A stretch of DNA of 64,000 nucleotides from an uncultured Flavobacteriaceae bacterium. GTDB lineage: Bacteria > Bacteroidota > Bacteroidia > Flavobacteriales > Flavobacteriaceae. Shown here piece by piece: positions 16,667 to 24,262 of this stretch. The stretch covers positions 1 to 64,000 of the forward strand of contig CANNBV010000008.1 of the NCBI GenBank assembly GCA_947502975.1, given 5' to 3'. The translations under genes and the position numbers were made by a program. The notes below the pieces were generated by a model. It made no database searches. It saw only the letters and a list, made by a program, of their open reading frames with translations, and was not told the origin of the DNA. How positions within the stretch are numbered: the first letter of the stretch is position 1; each line of letters begins with the position of its first letter.

Positions 16667-17599
16667 ATGAAAGCATTATATCTATTTTTAGTCATATCTA
16701 TTTATTCCATTAATCTTTATGCTCAACAAGACATAAAACCTGTTTTATCTGAGGTTGTAAAACAGTTTCCAAATGTTAGAGACATAGCTATTTCACCGAA
16801 CGGAAATGAAGTGATGTTCACCGCGCAAAGTATTATGGGAAATTTATCTGCTATTATTTCTGTTACAAAGAAACAAGATTCTTGGAGCAACCCACAAATT
16901 GTTTCATTTTCTGGTCAGTATTTTGATCTAGAGCCTTTCTTTTCTAATGATGGATTAACACTTTACTTTGTTTCTACACGACCAAAAGATATAGCTACAG
17001 ACACTACTAAAAACTTTGACATTTGGTATGTTACTCGAAAAACTTTAGATGATGAATGGTCAACTCCTATAAACATGGGACCTCCTGTTAATACTGAACA
17101 TGGGGAATTTTATCCGTCTATTGCAGATAATGGTAATTTCTACTTTACCAGAGACAATCCAAAACTTAAACGAAAAGATGATATCTATATGAGTAAATGG
17201 GAAAATGGAGTTTACAAAGAGGCTGTTGCTTTATCTGATAGTATAAACTCCGCTAGTTACGAATACAATGCTTTTATTGCTCCTGATGAATCTTTTTTAA
17301 TTTTTGGAGGCTATAATCGAAGCGATGGTTTTGGGAGTGGAGACCTTTATATTAGTTATAAACTAAAAAATGGTTGGACTAAATCAAAAAATTTAGGAAA
17401 AACAGTCAATTCTGATAAAATGGATTATTGTCCTTTTGTAAATATGCAAAATAAAACACTTTATTTCACAAGTAAAAGGGACGCTACAAATATAGATTTA
17501 GAAAAACCTCTGACTACTGAAGCCTTCTTATCTGAACTATATAAATATGAAAATGGTTTAAGCAGGCTCTATAAAGTCAAGTTAGACATGAAAAAATAA
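16667..17599 (+). CDS. Secreted TolB-like / PD40 beta-propeller protein
   Basis: A 310-aa exported protein: signal peptide MKALYLFLVISIYSINLYAQ, then a series of WD40-like PD40 blades (for example DIAISPNGNEVMFTAQ, EPFFSNDGLTLYFVSTRP, YPSIADNGNFYFTRD, NAFIAPDESFLIFGG and CPFVNMQNKTLYFTSKR). Such propellers usually bind proteins or peptidoglycan fragments; no enzymatic residue is evident. It is convergent with the nitronate monooxygenase, 5 nt apart, and stands alone on its strand. Confidence 0.8.
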   Translation: MKALYLFLVISIYSINLYAQQDIKPVLSEVVKQFPNVRDIAISPNGNEVMFTAQSIMGNLSAIISVTKKQDSWSNPQIVSFSGQYFDLEPFFSNDGLTLYFVSTRPKDIATDTTKNFDIWYVTRKTLDDEWSTPINMGPPVNTEHGEFYPSIADNGNFYFTRDNPKLKRKDDIYMSKWENGVYKEAVALSDSINSASYEYNAFIAPDESFLIFGGYNRSDGFGSGDLYISYKLKNGWTKSKNLGKTVNSDKMDYCPFVNMQNKTLYFTSKRDATNIDLEKPLTTEAFLSELYKYENGLSRLYKVKLDMKK

Positions 17600-17604
17600 T
17601 AACA

Positions 17605-18546
17605 CTAAAGGTTGCATATATTATCTTTAGCTAACTCAAACTCTTTTACAATATCTTCAACAATTTTAGCTGCAGGTTTAATATCATGAATTAATCCTGC
17701 TATTTGCCCAATTTCTAATTCACCTTCAACCAAATCACCTTCAAACATACCTTTCTTAGCTCGTGCTCTTCCCAATAAAGCCTTAAGTTCATCTACTGAA
17801 GCTCCTTTTTTGTATAATTCCTGAACATCATCATAAAACTTATTCTTAATAAGTCTTACTGGAGCCAACTCTTTTAAAGTAAGCTGCGTATCCCCTTCTT
17901 TTGCATCAATAACAATTTTCTTAAAAGCTTCATGAGCAGAACTTTCTTCACTAGCCACAAATCTACTACCAATTTGAACACCATCTGCCCCTAACACCAT
18001 ACAAGCCAACATCGCGCTCCCATTAGCTATTCCTCCAGCAGCAATTAATGGAACAGTAATTTTCTCCTTTACCATTGGAATTAACGTGAGCGTTGTAGTT
18101 TCGTCTCTACCGTTATGACCACCAGCTTCAAAACCTTCAGCAACTATTGCATCAACACCAGCGGCTTCTGCTTTTAAGGCGAATTTCACACTACTTACAA
18201 CATGCACCACAGTTACACCTTTATCTTGTAGCCACTTGGTCCAAGTTTTAGGGTTGCCCGCAGACGTAAATACAATCTTCACATCTTCTTCAACAATAAT
18301 ATTCATCAATTTTTCAATATCGGGATATAACATGGGCACATTAACACCAAAAGGTTTATCGGTTGCCTTTTTACATTTCTGAATATGCTCTCGCAATACT
18401 TCTGGGTACATAGAACCTGCACCTAACAGGCCTAAAATTCCAGAATTACTTGCTGCAGATGCTAATCGCCAACCACTATTCCAAACCATACCAGCCTGAA
18501 TAATTGGATATTTTATATTGAAAAGCTCGGTAATTCTATTTGTCAT
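17605..18546 (-). CDS. Nitronate monooxygenase-family flavin oxidoreductase
   Basis: A 313-aa FMN-dependent TIM-barrel enzyme of the 2-nitropropane dioxygenase / FabK family. Visible family segments are PIIQAGMVWNSGWRLASAAS, the GFGVN-like FGVNVPML, EGFEAGGHNG, PLIAAGGIANGSAMLA and GADGVQIGSRFVASEE (phosphate binding). It could oxidise nitronates or reduce enoyl-ACP; sequence does not decide, and no fab genes are near. Its start overlaps the stop of the upstream subtilase by one base (TAATG), and mnmA precedes that. Confidence 0.88.
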   Translation of the reverse strand: MTNRITELFNIKYPIIQAGMVWNSGWRLASAASNSGILGLLGAGSMYPEVLREHIQKCKKATDKPFGVNVPMLYPDIEKLMNIIVEEDVKIVFTSAGNPKTWTKWLQDKGVTVVHVVSSVKFALKAEAAGVDAIVAEGFEAGGHNGRDETTTLTLIPMVKEKITVPLIAAGGIANGSAMLACMVLGADGVQIGSRFVASEESSAHEAFKKIVIDAKEGDTQLTLKELAPVRLIKNKFYDDVQELYKKGASVDELKALLGRARAKKGMFEGDLVEGELEIGQIAGLIHDIKPAAKIVEDIVKEFELAKDNICNL

Positions 18547-20153
18547 TAACGTTTGATGATTTTATAGGTTTTATAAAATTTATCTGTCTCAACCTGAATT
18601 ATGTAAAGTCCATTTGAAAAAGCAGATACATCCACACTATTATTTTCCTTGGTAATTGTGTATGAATTTATTCTTCTTCCTAAAACATTATGAATATGAA
18701 CTGTAGTTATAGATTCTTCAGAAGGATTGATAACATAAAGTAAATCATAAGCAGGATTAGGAAATACTTTAATACTGATATCTTTATTCATATTTGCCTC
18801 ATCACTTTGCGCGGTCTCAAAAGCAAACTGTAAATCTGGAATACCATAACCTAAAAAATTGTCTGGAGTGTTATATTGCGAAGCAGAGTTTCTTACCAAA
18901 TCCATGATTTCAGCATTTGTTTTATTAGGGAACGCTTGCCACAAACAAGCAATACCACCAGCTAAAATTGGCGAACTGAAAGATGTACCATTCGCTCTGC
19001 CAATTACATCGAACTCATCTATTATATAGCTTAAACCTCCTTGTGCTACAACATCAGGCTTTTGCGTGGTTTGAAACGAAGTGCCCACTGAACTAAATGA
19101 CACATAATTGCCCAATGCGTCTACAGCACCAATAGAAAGTACATTTGGAGAATCTGCAGGTGCTGTTACACCAAAATTCCCTGAATTCCCTGCTGATGTC
19201 ACCATTAATAATCCTTTTTCAAAAGCGATATTAGCACCTCTAGTTATAAATGCAGTAGTACCATTCATATCAGATTGCGAATAATCGTATTTAGAGCCAT
19301 CGAAGTCTGAATATCCTAATGATGTATTTATAATATCTACACCAAGACTGTCAGCACGTTCGGCTGCTTCAACCCAATAACTTTCTTCAACAGGAGTCTC
19401 ACTCGTAGCATCTTCGGTAATAAACAAATAGTAAGAAGCATCTGGAGCAGTGCCAACAAATTGGTTCTCTACATAACCGGCCATATCACTTAGTACTAAA
19501 GTTCCATGACTACTAGTAGTTCCAGTGTAAACATCAACATCTCTATTTACAAAATCATATGTTCCATGAATATTTCCAGCTTCTCTTAAACGCTGAAATC
19601 CAGACATTATGTGCACATTAGGAAAACCCGAATCTAAGACTGCTATTGTAATACCCTTTCCAGTATAATCGCTAGCATGCAATTCATCTCCATTAAACAT
19701 TTCTATTTGGTTTGCCGCATTTCCGTAGTTGAAATTCGTTAAAACACCTTCTAATTTGGATTCAGTCTTTTGATTTAAATTTTTTGAATTATTTAGATTT
19801 TTATTTGCAAAATCAATCTTAGATATAAAACTTAAATTTTGAAGAGCTTCAATATCAGTCTGATTTCCCGTAACATGTACAGCATTAAACCATTTGGATT
19901 TTGCTAAGACTACAACACCAGAAGCATTCTTAATTTGAGTAACGTAACTTTCATTCACAGGAACATCACGGGAGTCAATAACAATGCCATGTCTATTTTT
20001 TCTATCAATAGCTTTTTGAGATAAAATGGTAATTGGATTGGCTATTGATGAAGAAATATTTTCTTTATCAGAAAGAAATACCCATGCATGTTCTTGTGCA
20101 ACTAAAGCCGGAGGTAAAAAAAGTAGCAACCATAAAAAGCATATCCTCTTCAT
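18546..20153 (-). CDS. Subtilisin-like serine protease with type IX secretion signal
   Basis: A 535-aa S8 protease. Signal peptide (MKRICFLWLLLFLPPALVAQ), propeptide-like region to about 150, then the catalytic triad Asp174 (AVLDSG), His216 (SHGTLV) and Ser391 (NGTSFSSP), with the oxyanion Asn323 (SAGNSG). The last 75 residues form a C-terminal sorting domain (KVFPNPAYDLLYV ... GLYIIQVETDKFYKTYKIIKR), so it should cross the outer membrane by the type IX system. It lies 24 nt after mnmA and overlaps the next gene in TAATG. Confidence 0.93.
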   Translation of the reverse strand: MKRICFLWLLLFLPPALVAQEHAWVFLSDKENISSSIANPITILSQKAIDRKNRHGIVIDSRDVPVNESYVTQIKNASGVVVLAKSKWFNAVHVTGNQTDIEALQNLSFISKIDFANKNLNNSKNLNQKTESKLEGVLTNFNYGNAANQIEMFNGDELHASDYTGKGITIAVLDSGFPNVHIMSGFQRLREAGNIHGTYDFVNRDVDVYTGTTSSHGTLVLSDMAGYVENQFVGTAPDASYYLFITEDATSETPVEESYWVEAAERADSLGVDIINTSLGYSDFDGSKYDYSQSDMNGTTAFITRGANIAFEKGLLMVTSAGNSGNFGVTAPADSPNVLSIGAVDALGNYVSFSSVGTSFQTTQKPDVVAQGGLSYIIDEFDVIGRANGTSFSSPILAGGIACLWQAFPNKTNAEIMDLVRNSASQYNTPDNFLGYGIPDLQFAFETAQSDEANMNKDISIKVFPNPAYDLLYVINPSEESITTVHIHNVLGRRINSYTITKENNSVDVSAFSNGLYIIQVETDKFYKTYKIIKR

Positions 20154-20177
20154 AACTAACGATTTGGAATCACTAAG

Positions 20178-21365
20178 TTACGAAATTACTCCAGAACCTA
20201 TAAGCTCATCATTAATATACCATGCAGCAAATTGCCCTTCGGTTATTGCAGATTGTAATTCTTCAAATTCAATATAAAGTCCATACTCTACTTTATGAAG
20301 TGTGGCTTTTTGAAGCGGCTGCCTATATCTAATTCGAGTGAGAACTTCCATAGTATCATTAACTCCTAAGGTTAAATCCTCTCTGATCCAATGCAATTCT
20401 TCATTTGTAATAAAAAGAGCTTTCTTTAATAAACCTGGATGATTTTTACCTTGACCTGTATAAATAATATTGTCCTTAACATCTGTGTCAATAACAAATA
20501 GTGGTTCTGGCGTTCCACCAACAGCTAAGCCTTTTCTTTGCCCTTTGGTAAAATAATGTGCCCCTTGATGAGTGCCAACCACTTTACCATTATCTATATT
20601 GTAATTGATTTGCCTAGACAGATAAGCAAGTTCATCTTCTTTTGAAACAAATTGTGTTTTGTTTTCTGCATATAACGACTCTGAATCTGAAATCTCAACA
20701 ATTGCGCCTTTCTTTGGTTTAAGTTGTTGTTGTAAAAAATCAGGAAGTTTCACCTTACCAATAAAACATAATCCCTGTGAATCTTTTTTTTCGGCAGTGA
20801 CCAAATCCAATTTAGTGGCTATATCTCTAACTTCTGGTTTGGTTAATTCACCGATAGGAAATAATGATCGAGATAATTGTTCTTGTGATAATTGACAAAG
20901 AAAATAAGATTGATCTTTATTAGTATCTACTCCTGATAATAATTGATAAATTTCTTCTCCGTTTTTTTCTATGACTCCTTTTCTGCAATAATGACCTGTA
21001 GCAACATAATCTGCACCAAGCTCTAAAGCGATGTTCATGAAAACATCAAATTTAATTTCTCGGTTACATAATACGTCAGGGTTTGGTGTCCTACCTTTTT
21101 CATATTCATTAAACATATAATCCACAATACGTTCTTTGTATTGCTCACTTAAATCAACAGTTTGAAAGGGAATACCTAATTTATTAGCCACTAACATAGC
21201 ATCGTTACTATCGTCTAACCATGGACATTCATTAGAGATAGTTACAGAATCGTCATGCCAGTTTTTCATGAACAAGCCTATAACTTCATAGCCCTGCTCT
21301 TTTAATAGATAGGCAGCAACGCTAGAATCTACTCCTCCTGAAAGTCCTATAACTACTCTTTTCAT
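20178..21365 (-). CDS. mnmA: tRNA-specific 2-thiouridylase MnmA
   Basis: Installs the 2-thio group of U34 in tRNA-Lys, -Glu and -Gln. The PP-loop is SGGVDSS (9-15), and the two cysteines needed for sulfur transfer are Cys100 ([10 protein letters not shown]) and Cys200 (SQGLCFIG). A central domain and C-terminal beta barrel complete the expected length (395 aa). It has a consensus promoter (TTG-N22-TATCTTTG). Downstream on the same strand, 24 nt away, is an unrelated secreted protease. Confidence 0.97.
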   Translation of the reverse strand: MKRVVIGLSGGVDSSVAAYLLKEQGYEVIGLFMKNWHDDSVTISNECPWLDDSNDAMLVANKLGIPFQTVDLSEQYKERIVDYMFNEYEKGRTPNPDVLCNREIKFDVFMNIALELGADYVATGHYCRKGVIEKNGEEIYQLLSGVDTNKDQSYFLCQLSQEQLSRSLFPIGELTKPEVRDIATKLDLVTAEKKDSQGLCFIGKVKLPDFLQQQLKPKKGAIVEISDSESLYAENKTQFVSKEDELAYLSRQINYNIDNGKVVGTHQGAHYFTKGQRKGLAVGGTPEPLFVIDTDVKDNIIYTGQGKNHPGLLKKALFITNEELHWIREDLTLGVNDTMEVLTRIRYRQPLQKATLHKVEYGLYIEFEELQSAITEGQFAAWYINDELIGSGVIS

Positions 21366-21396
21366 TTATTCTAATGACTAATTTTTTTTGAGAAGG

Positions 21397-21429
21397 CAAA
21401 GATACAAATTTTGATAGGTTTTGAATCAA
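21397..21429 (-). promoter_or_regulatory. Promoter of mnmA
   Basis: The minus strand reads TTG (21429-21427), 22 nt, then TATCTTTG (21404-21397), in good agreement with the Bacteroidota housekeeping consensus. The -7 element is 31 nt upstream of the ATG. Confidence 0.7.
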
Positions 21430-21463
21430 ATCCAAAACATCGATGAAATACACAAAAACGACA

Positions 21464-21539
21464 TTTTGTTTAATTTTTACATTTTTTTATGAAACAAAAT
21501 TTGTTTTTATGTTTAATTTATTTATACATTTGTTAAACA
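21464..21539 (+). promoter_or_regulatory. Promoter and palindromic operator of the fasciclin gene
   Basis: TACATTTG (21525-21532) is a perfect -7 element; a TTG at 21501-21503 is 21 nt upstream. TGTTTAA (21510-21516) and TTAAACA (21533-21539) flank the -7 element symmetrically, with a 16-nt spacer. A second pair, TTTTGTTTAA (21464-21473) with AAACAAAAT (21492-21500), lies upstream. The arrangement matches the operator at 23120-23169 and resembles 567-633. A bound protein would cover the promoter. Confidence 0.7.
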
Positions 21540-21564
21540 AAATAACATAAATCATAAAAAATCT

Positions 21565-22953
21565 ATGAAAACATTAACAGCAACAAAAAAATTAATGGTA
21601 CTATTTTTAGTATCTGCCTTCGTATTGTCATGTAGTGATGATGATAATACCCCTGAACCATTTGTACCAACAAACAACATTGTTGAAATTGCACAGGCAA
21701 CGCCTCAATTATCAACATTGGAAAGTGCATTACTTAAATTTCCTGATTTAGTAAACACATTAAGCGGAAATGGAACTTTTACAGTTTTTGCTCCTACAAA
21801 TGATGCATTCACTGCCTTGTTAGCAGCAATTGGACAAACTAGTATTGACGATGTACCAGAAAACGTACTTAGAAACGTACTAGAATATCATGTATACGCT
21901 ACCGCAGCTGTACCTTCTGCCTCTGTAGCCCCAGGGGATTTACAAATGGTAAATGGTGAAACTGCTACCATAACAGAAAACAATGGTTTATTTATTGCTG
22001 GAGCAGAAATAATAGCAGTTGATGCTTTAGCTACCAACGGTATTGTACATATAGTAAGTAGCGTAATGGTGCCACCTTCAATATTACCAATTGTAGGAAC
22101 TATAGTAGCACCAGCTTACTTTAATAAAGATTTTACAACTTTAATAGCCGCAGTAGAAAATGCAAATACTGATATTTTATCAGTTTTATTAGGAAATGGG
22201 CCTAGCGATAATGGTCTTACGCTTTTTGCTCCTACAAATGCAGCATTTGAAGCAGCAGGAGTAACTGATGTAAATGGGGCCGATGCGGTATTAACATATC
22301 ACGTGATTGATGGCACTATTAATCAAGCAGGTTTACCTACTACAAATGGTGCAGCTACTGCTGTTACAACACTAGGAGGAGATTTCTACCTAACTAACGC
22401 TGGAGGAGCAGTAACTATAAACGGAACAACAACAGTAACAGCTACTGATATAGCAGGATCTAATGGTGTTGTACACGTAATAGATAGAGTATTATTACCA
22501 CCAACACAAACTATCAATGAAATAGTTGCAGGTTTTGCAGGTGGTGATCCAGCAGAATTCACATTATTGGCTGCTGCTCTAAATAGAGCTGGTTTAGCTA
22601 ATTTCTTTGATGGAGATGGCCCTTACACAGTATTTGCACCGGTTGATGCAGCGTTTTTAGCGGCAGGATTAGATGAAGCTACAATAAATGGTACAGATCC
22701 AGCTGCTGTAGCTGGGATATTAACACATCATGTGGTTAAAGCAAGTGCACGTGTTTTCTCAAGCGATTTAGCAGATGGAAATGTAGAAATGTTAAATGAT
22801 CAAAACGTAGGTATTAGTGTTAGTGCATTAACTGTTCAAGATGCAGCAGGCTCTGATCCAGCAGCTAATTTAGTTCCTACATTATTAAATGTGCATGCTA
22901 CTAACGGTGTTGTACATGTTATAGATAAAGTGTTGCTACCAGCAGCACCATAA
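21565..22953 (+). CDS. Lipoprotein with three fasciclin (FAS1) domains
   Basis: A 462-aa surface or periplasmic lipoprotein: signal ending in VLSC (Cys23), an acidic DDDN stretch, then three FAS1 domains at about 40-170, 175-310 and 315-460. Each ends in the family's hallmark strand (NGIVHIVSSVMVPP, NGVVHVIDRVLLPP, NGVVHVIDKVLLPA) and starts with FTVFAPTNDAF-like motifs. FAS1 domains mediate adhesion. It is a single-gene unit with its own operator-promoter and a palindromic terminator at 23002. A decayed copy of another fasciclin unit follows at 23201. Confidence 0.93.
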   Translation: MKTLTATKKLMVLFLVSAFVLSCSDDDNTPEPFVPTNNIVEIAQATPQLSTLESALLKFPDLVNTLSGNGTFTVFAPTNDAFTALLAAIGQTSIDDVPENVLRNVLEYHVYATAAVPSASVAPGDLQMVNGETATITENNGLFIAGAEIIAVDALATNGIVHIVSSVMVPPSILPIVGTIVAPAYFNKDFTTLIAAVENANTDILSVLLGNGPSDNGLTLFAPTNAAFEAAGVTDVNGADAVLTYHVIDGTINQAGLPTTNGAATAVTTLGGDFYLTNAGGAVTINGTTTVTATDIAGSNGVVHVIDRVLLPPTQTINEIVAGFAGGDPAEFTLLAAALNRAGLANFFDGDGPYTVFAPVDAAFLAAGLDEATINGTDPAAVAGILTHHVVKASARVFSSDLADGNVEMLNDQNVGISVSALTVQDAAGSDPAANLVPTLLNVHATNGVVHVIDKVLLPAAP

Positions 22954-23001
22954 TTTAGTTTGGTTTGTTTAGAATAAGAAAGATTAGAACTTTCTTATAA
23001 T

Positions 23002-23033
23002 AAAAGTCCCTTAACATGTTAAGGGACTTTTTT
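23002..23033 (+). terminator. Terminator of the fasciclin gene
   Basis: AAAAGTCCCTTAACA and its exact complement (23002-23031) form a perfect 30-bp palindrome ending in T-runs, 48 nt after the stop codon. Confidence 0.85.
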
Positions 23034-23119
23034 AAACTATACATATTAATTTATATACCTAAAAAACAATCAATTAAACCTAAAAATTAACATACACCAT
23101 TGAAAGTTTAGTAGTGTAT

Positions 23120-23169
23120 AATTTTATTTTGTTTATTTTTTTTGTATATTTGTTAAACAAAATAAAATT
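23120..23169 (+). promoter_or_regulatory. Perfect 16-bp palindromic operator around a -7 element
   Basis: AATTTTATTTTGTTTA (23120-23135) is exactly complementary to TAAACAAAATAAAATT (23154-23169). The 18-nt spacer carries TATATTTG (23145-23152), a consensus -7 element. It precedes the fasciclin remnant and is the best-preserved copy of the operator in the window. No gene now lies directly behind it. Confidence 0.75.
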
Positions 23170-23200
23170 ATATAAATAGATTGACAGCATAAAAAAAAGT

Positions 23201-23368
23201 TTGAAAAATAAAAAAACTCAAGGTAGAAATATAACAGCAAATATCACGGGTGGTGCAACCTTGAAGGGTGCAAACAGCAGGGTAAGCAACATAATTGCTG
23301 TTGATGTTAAAGCTTAGAATGGTGTTATTAGCGCAACCAACGAGGTTGCTTTACCACCTCTACCTTAA
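23201..23368 (+). pseudogene. Remnant of a fasciclin gene
   Basis: In the frame beginning at 23201 the translation contains NITANITGGATLKGAN, NIIAVDVKA, an in-frame TAG, then NGVISATNEVALPPLP and TAA. This is the last third of a FAS1 domain, where intact proteins read NGVIHVI-x-VLLPP. The start codon, signal peptide and rest of the domain are missing, so an internal deletion and one nonsense change separate promoter and tail. It differs enough from the intact neighbour to be an older or different paralogue. Confidence 0.75.
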
Positions 23369-23448
23369 GATATTGAAAAATTAGTTTGGTTTGTTTAGTA
23401 TAGGCAAGTTTTAAAGTTTATAGTTAGTAAAAATTGTCTATGAAAATG

Positions 23449-23470
23449 GTCCCTTGAGAAATCAAGGGAC
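23449..23470. terminator. Convergent terminator overlapping a stop codon
   Basis: GTCCCTTGA, a GAAA tetraloop and TCAAGGGAC form a perfect 9-bp stem. It ends the dead fasciclin unit on the plus strand and contains the TGA stop of the minus-strand YwqK-like gene. It shares GTCCCTT/AAGGGAC with the terminator at 23002. Confidence 0.75.
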
Positions 23471-24172
23471 TTTCTTTTGCGACTTAAATTTGCCTTTTGT
23501 TGAATAGTCTTTGGTTTGTTTTAGTTTATCATTTTCATAATAATTCCACAAACCATGCTTTTTTCCATCTTTATACTGTCCCTCGACAAGTAAATCGCCT
23601 TTGGGGTTGTAAAATTTGGCTTCTCCATGAATCTCTCCATTTATGTAAATCAAAGTTTTGAGCACAACGCCTTTTAGAGAATAATATATAGCTTTGCCAT
23701 TGAGTGTTCCTTGTTTGTAATTAGTTTGTTCAGCAATCTGACCATTGTTATAATAGACAAATCTTTCTCCATCTAGCTCACCTTCGTTATTATAATCCTC
23801 TAAAATCAATAACATATCTGAGTCCTTTTGGTAAAACTTCCATGATCCAACATACGTTTTACCTCGCATATTGCCCTCACTGATTAATTTTCCTTTTGAA
23901 GTAAAAAATTTAACCTCAGCTAAGTCTGTACTATCATTAAATTGTCTTGTTGCAGATAAAACAGCTTTCCCTTTTATATTTTTATAAAATTTAAAAAGTC
24001 CTATTTCTTTACCATCTACAAAAGCACCTTCATATCTTAAAACCTTAGTACCTTCAAAATACTTTCGCCAAACCCCATGTCGTTTACCATTTTCATTAAA
24101 CTGATTGAACGTTTGGGCCAAGGCAACATTACAGATGGTACATATAAAAAATATACAAATAAATCTTTTCAT
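23462..24172 (-). CDS. Exported MORN-like (YwqK-type) repeat protein
   Basis: A 236-aa protein. ATG 24172 is chosen because it opens a signal peptide (MKRFICIFFICTICNVALAQ); an in-frame upstream ATG at 24223 would add 17 residues before it. The mature part is a chain of about seven MORN-2 type repeats (for example ENGKRHGVWRKYF, NEGELDGERFVYYNNGQ, INGEIHGEAKFYNPKG and KDGKKHGLWNYYEND). Databases often label such proteins toxin-antitoxin YwqK antitoxin, but the export signal and lack of a partner argue against that role. Function unknown. It follows yidC's terminator. Confidence 0.8.
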   Translation of the reverse strand: MKRFICIFFICTICNVALAQTFNQFNENGKRHGVWRKYFEGTKVLRYEGAFVDGKEIGLFKFYKNIKGKAVLSATRQFNDSTDLAEVKFFTSKGKLISEGNMRGKTYVGSWKFYQKDSDMLLILEDYNNEGELDGERFVYYNNGQIAEQTNYKQGTLNGKAIYYSLKGVVLKTLIYINGEIHGEAKFYNPKGDLLVEGQYKDGKKHGLWNYYENDKLKQTKDYSTKGKFKSQKKVP

Positions 24173-24237
24173 TTCTAACTCAATATTTAAAGCAGGTAAT
24201 TTACTAACGTCATTTGGTCCCATTTGTTATAAACAAA

Positions 24238-24259
24238 AAGGCTGCCAAATGGCAGCCTT
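24238..24259 (-). terminator. Terminator of yidC
   Basis: AAGGCTGCCA, two bases, TGGCAGCCTT: a perfect 10-bp stem 3 nt after the yidC stop, followed on the minus strand by TTTTTG. Confidence 0.85.
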
Positions 24260-24262
24260 GAA

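Larger units (their letters stand above)
22954..23461. other. 508-bp region holding a dead fasciclin transcription unit
   Basis: Contains, in order, the terminator of the fasciclin gene, a second operator-promoter, a fasciclin remnant and a second terminator. An 18-bp sequence, TTAGTTTGGTTTGTTTAG, occurs after the stop of both the intact gene (22955-22972) and the remnant (23381-23398). The layout indicates a former tandem duplicate. Confidence 0.7.

Noticed and set aside
23462-24172. YwqK-type protein as the antitoxin of a toxin-antitoxin pair
   Set aside because: It has an export signal, is made of MORN-like repeats and has no small toxin gene beside it.
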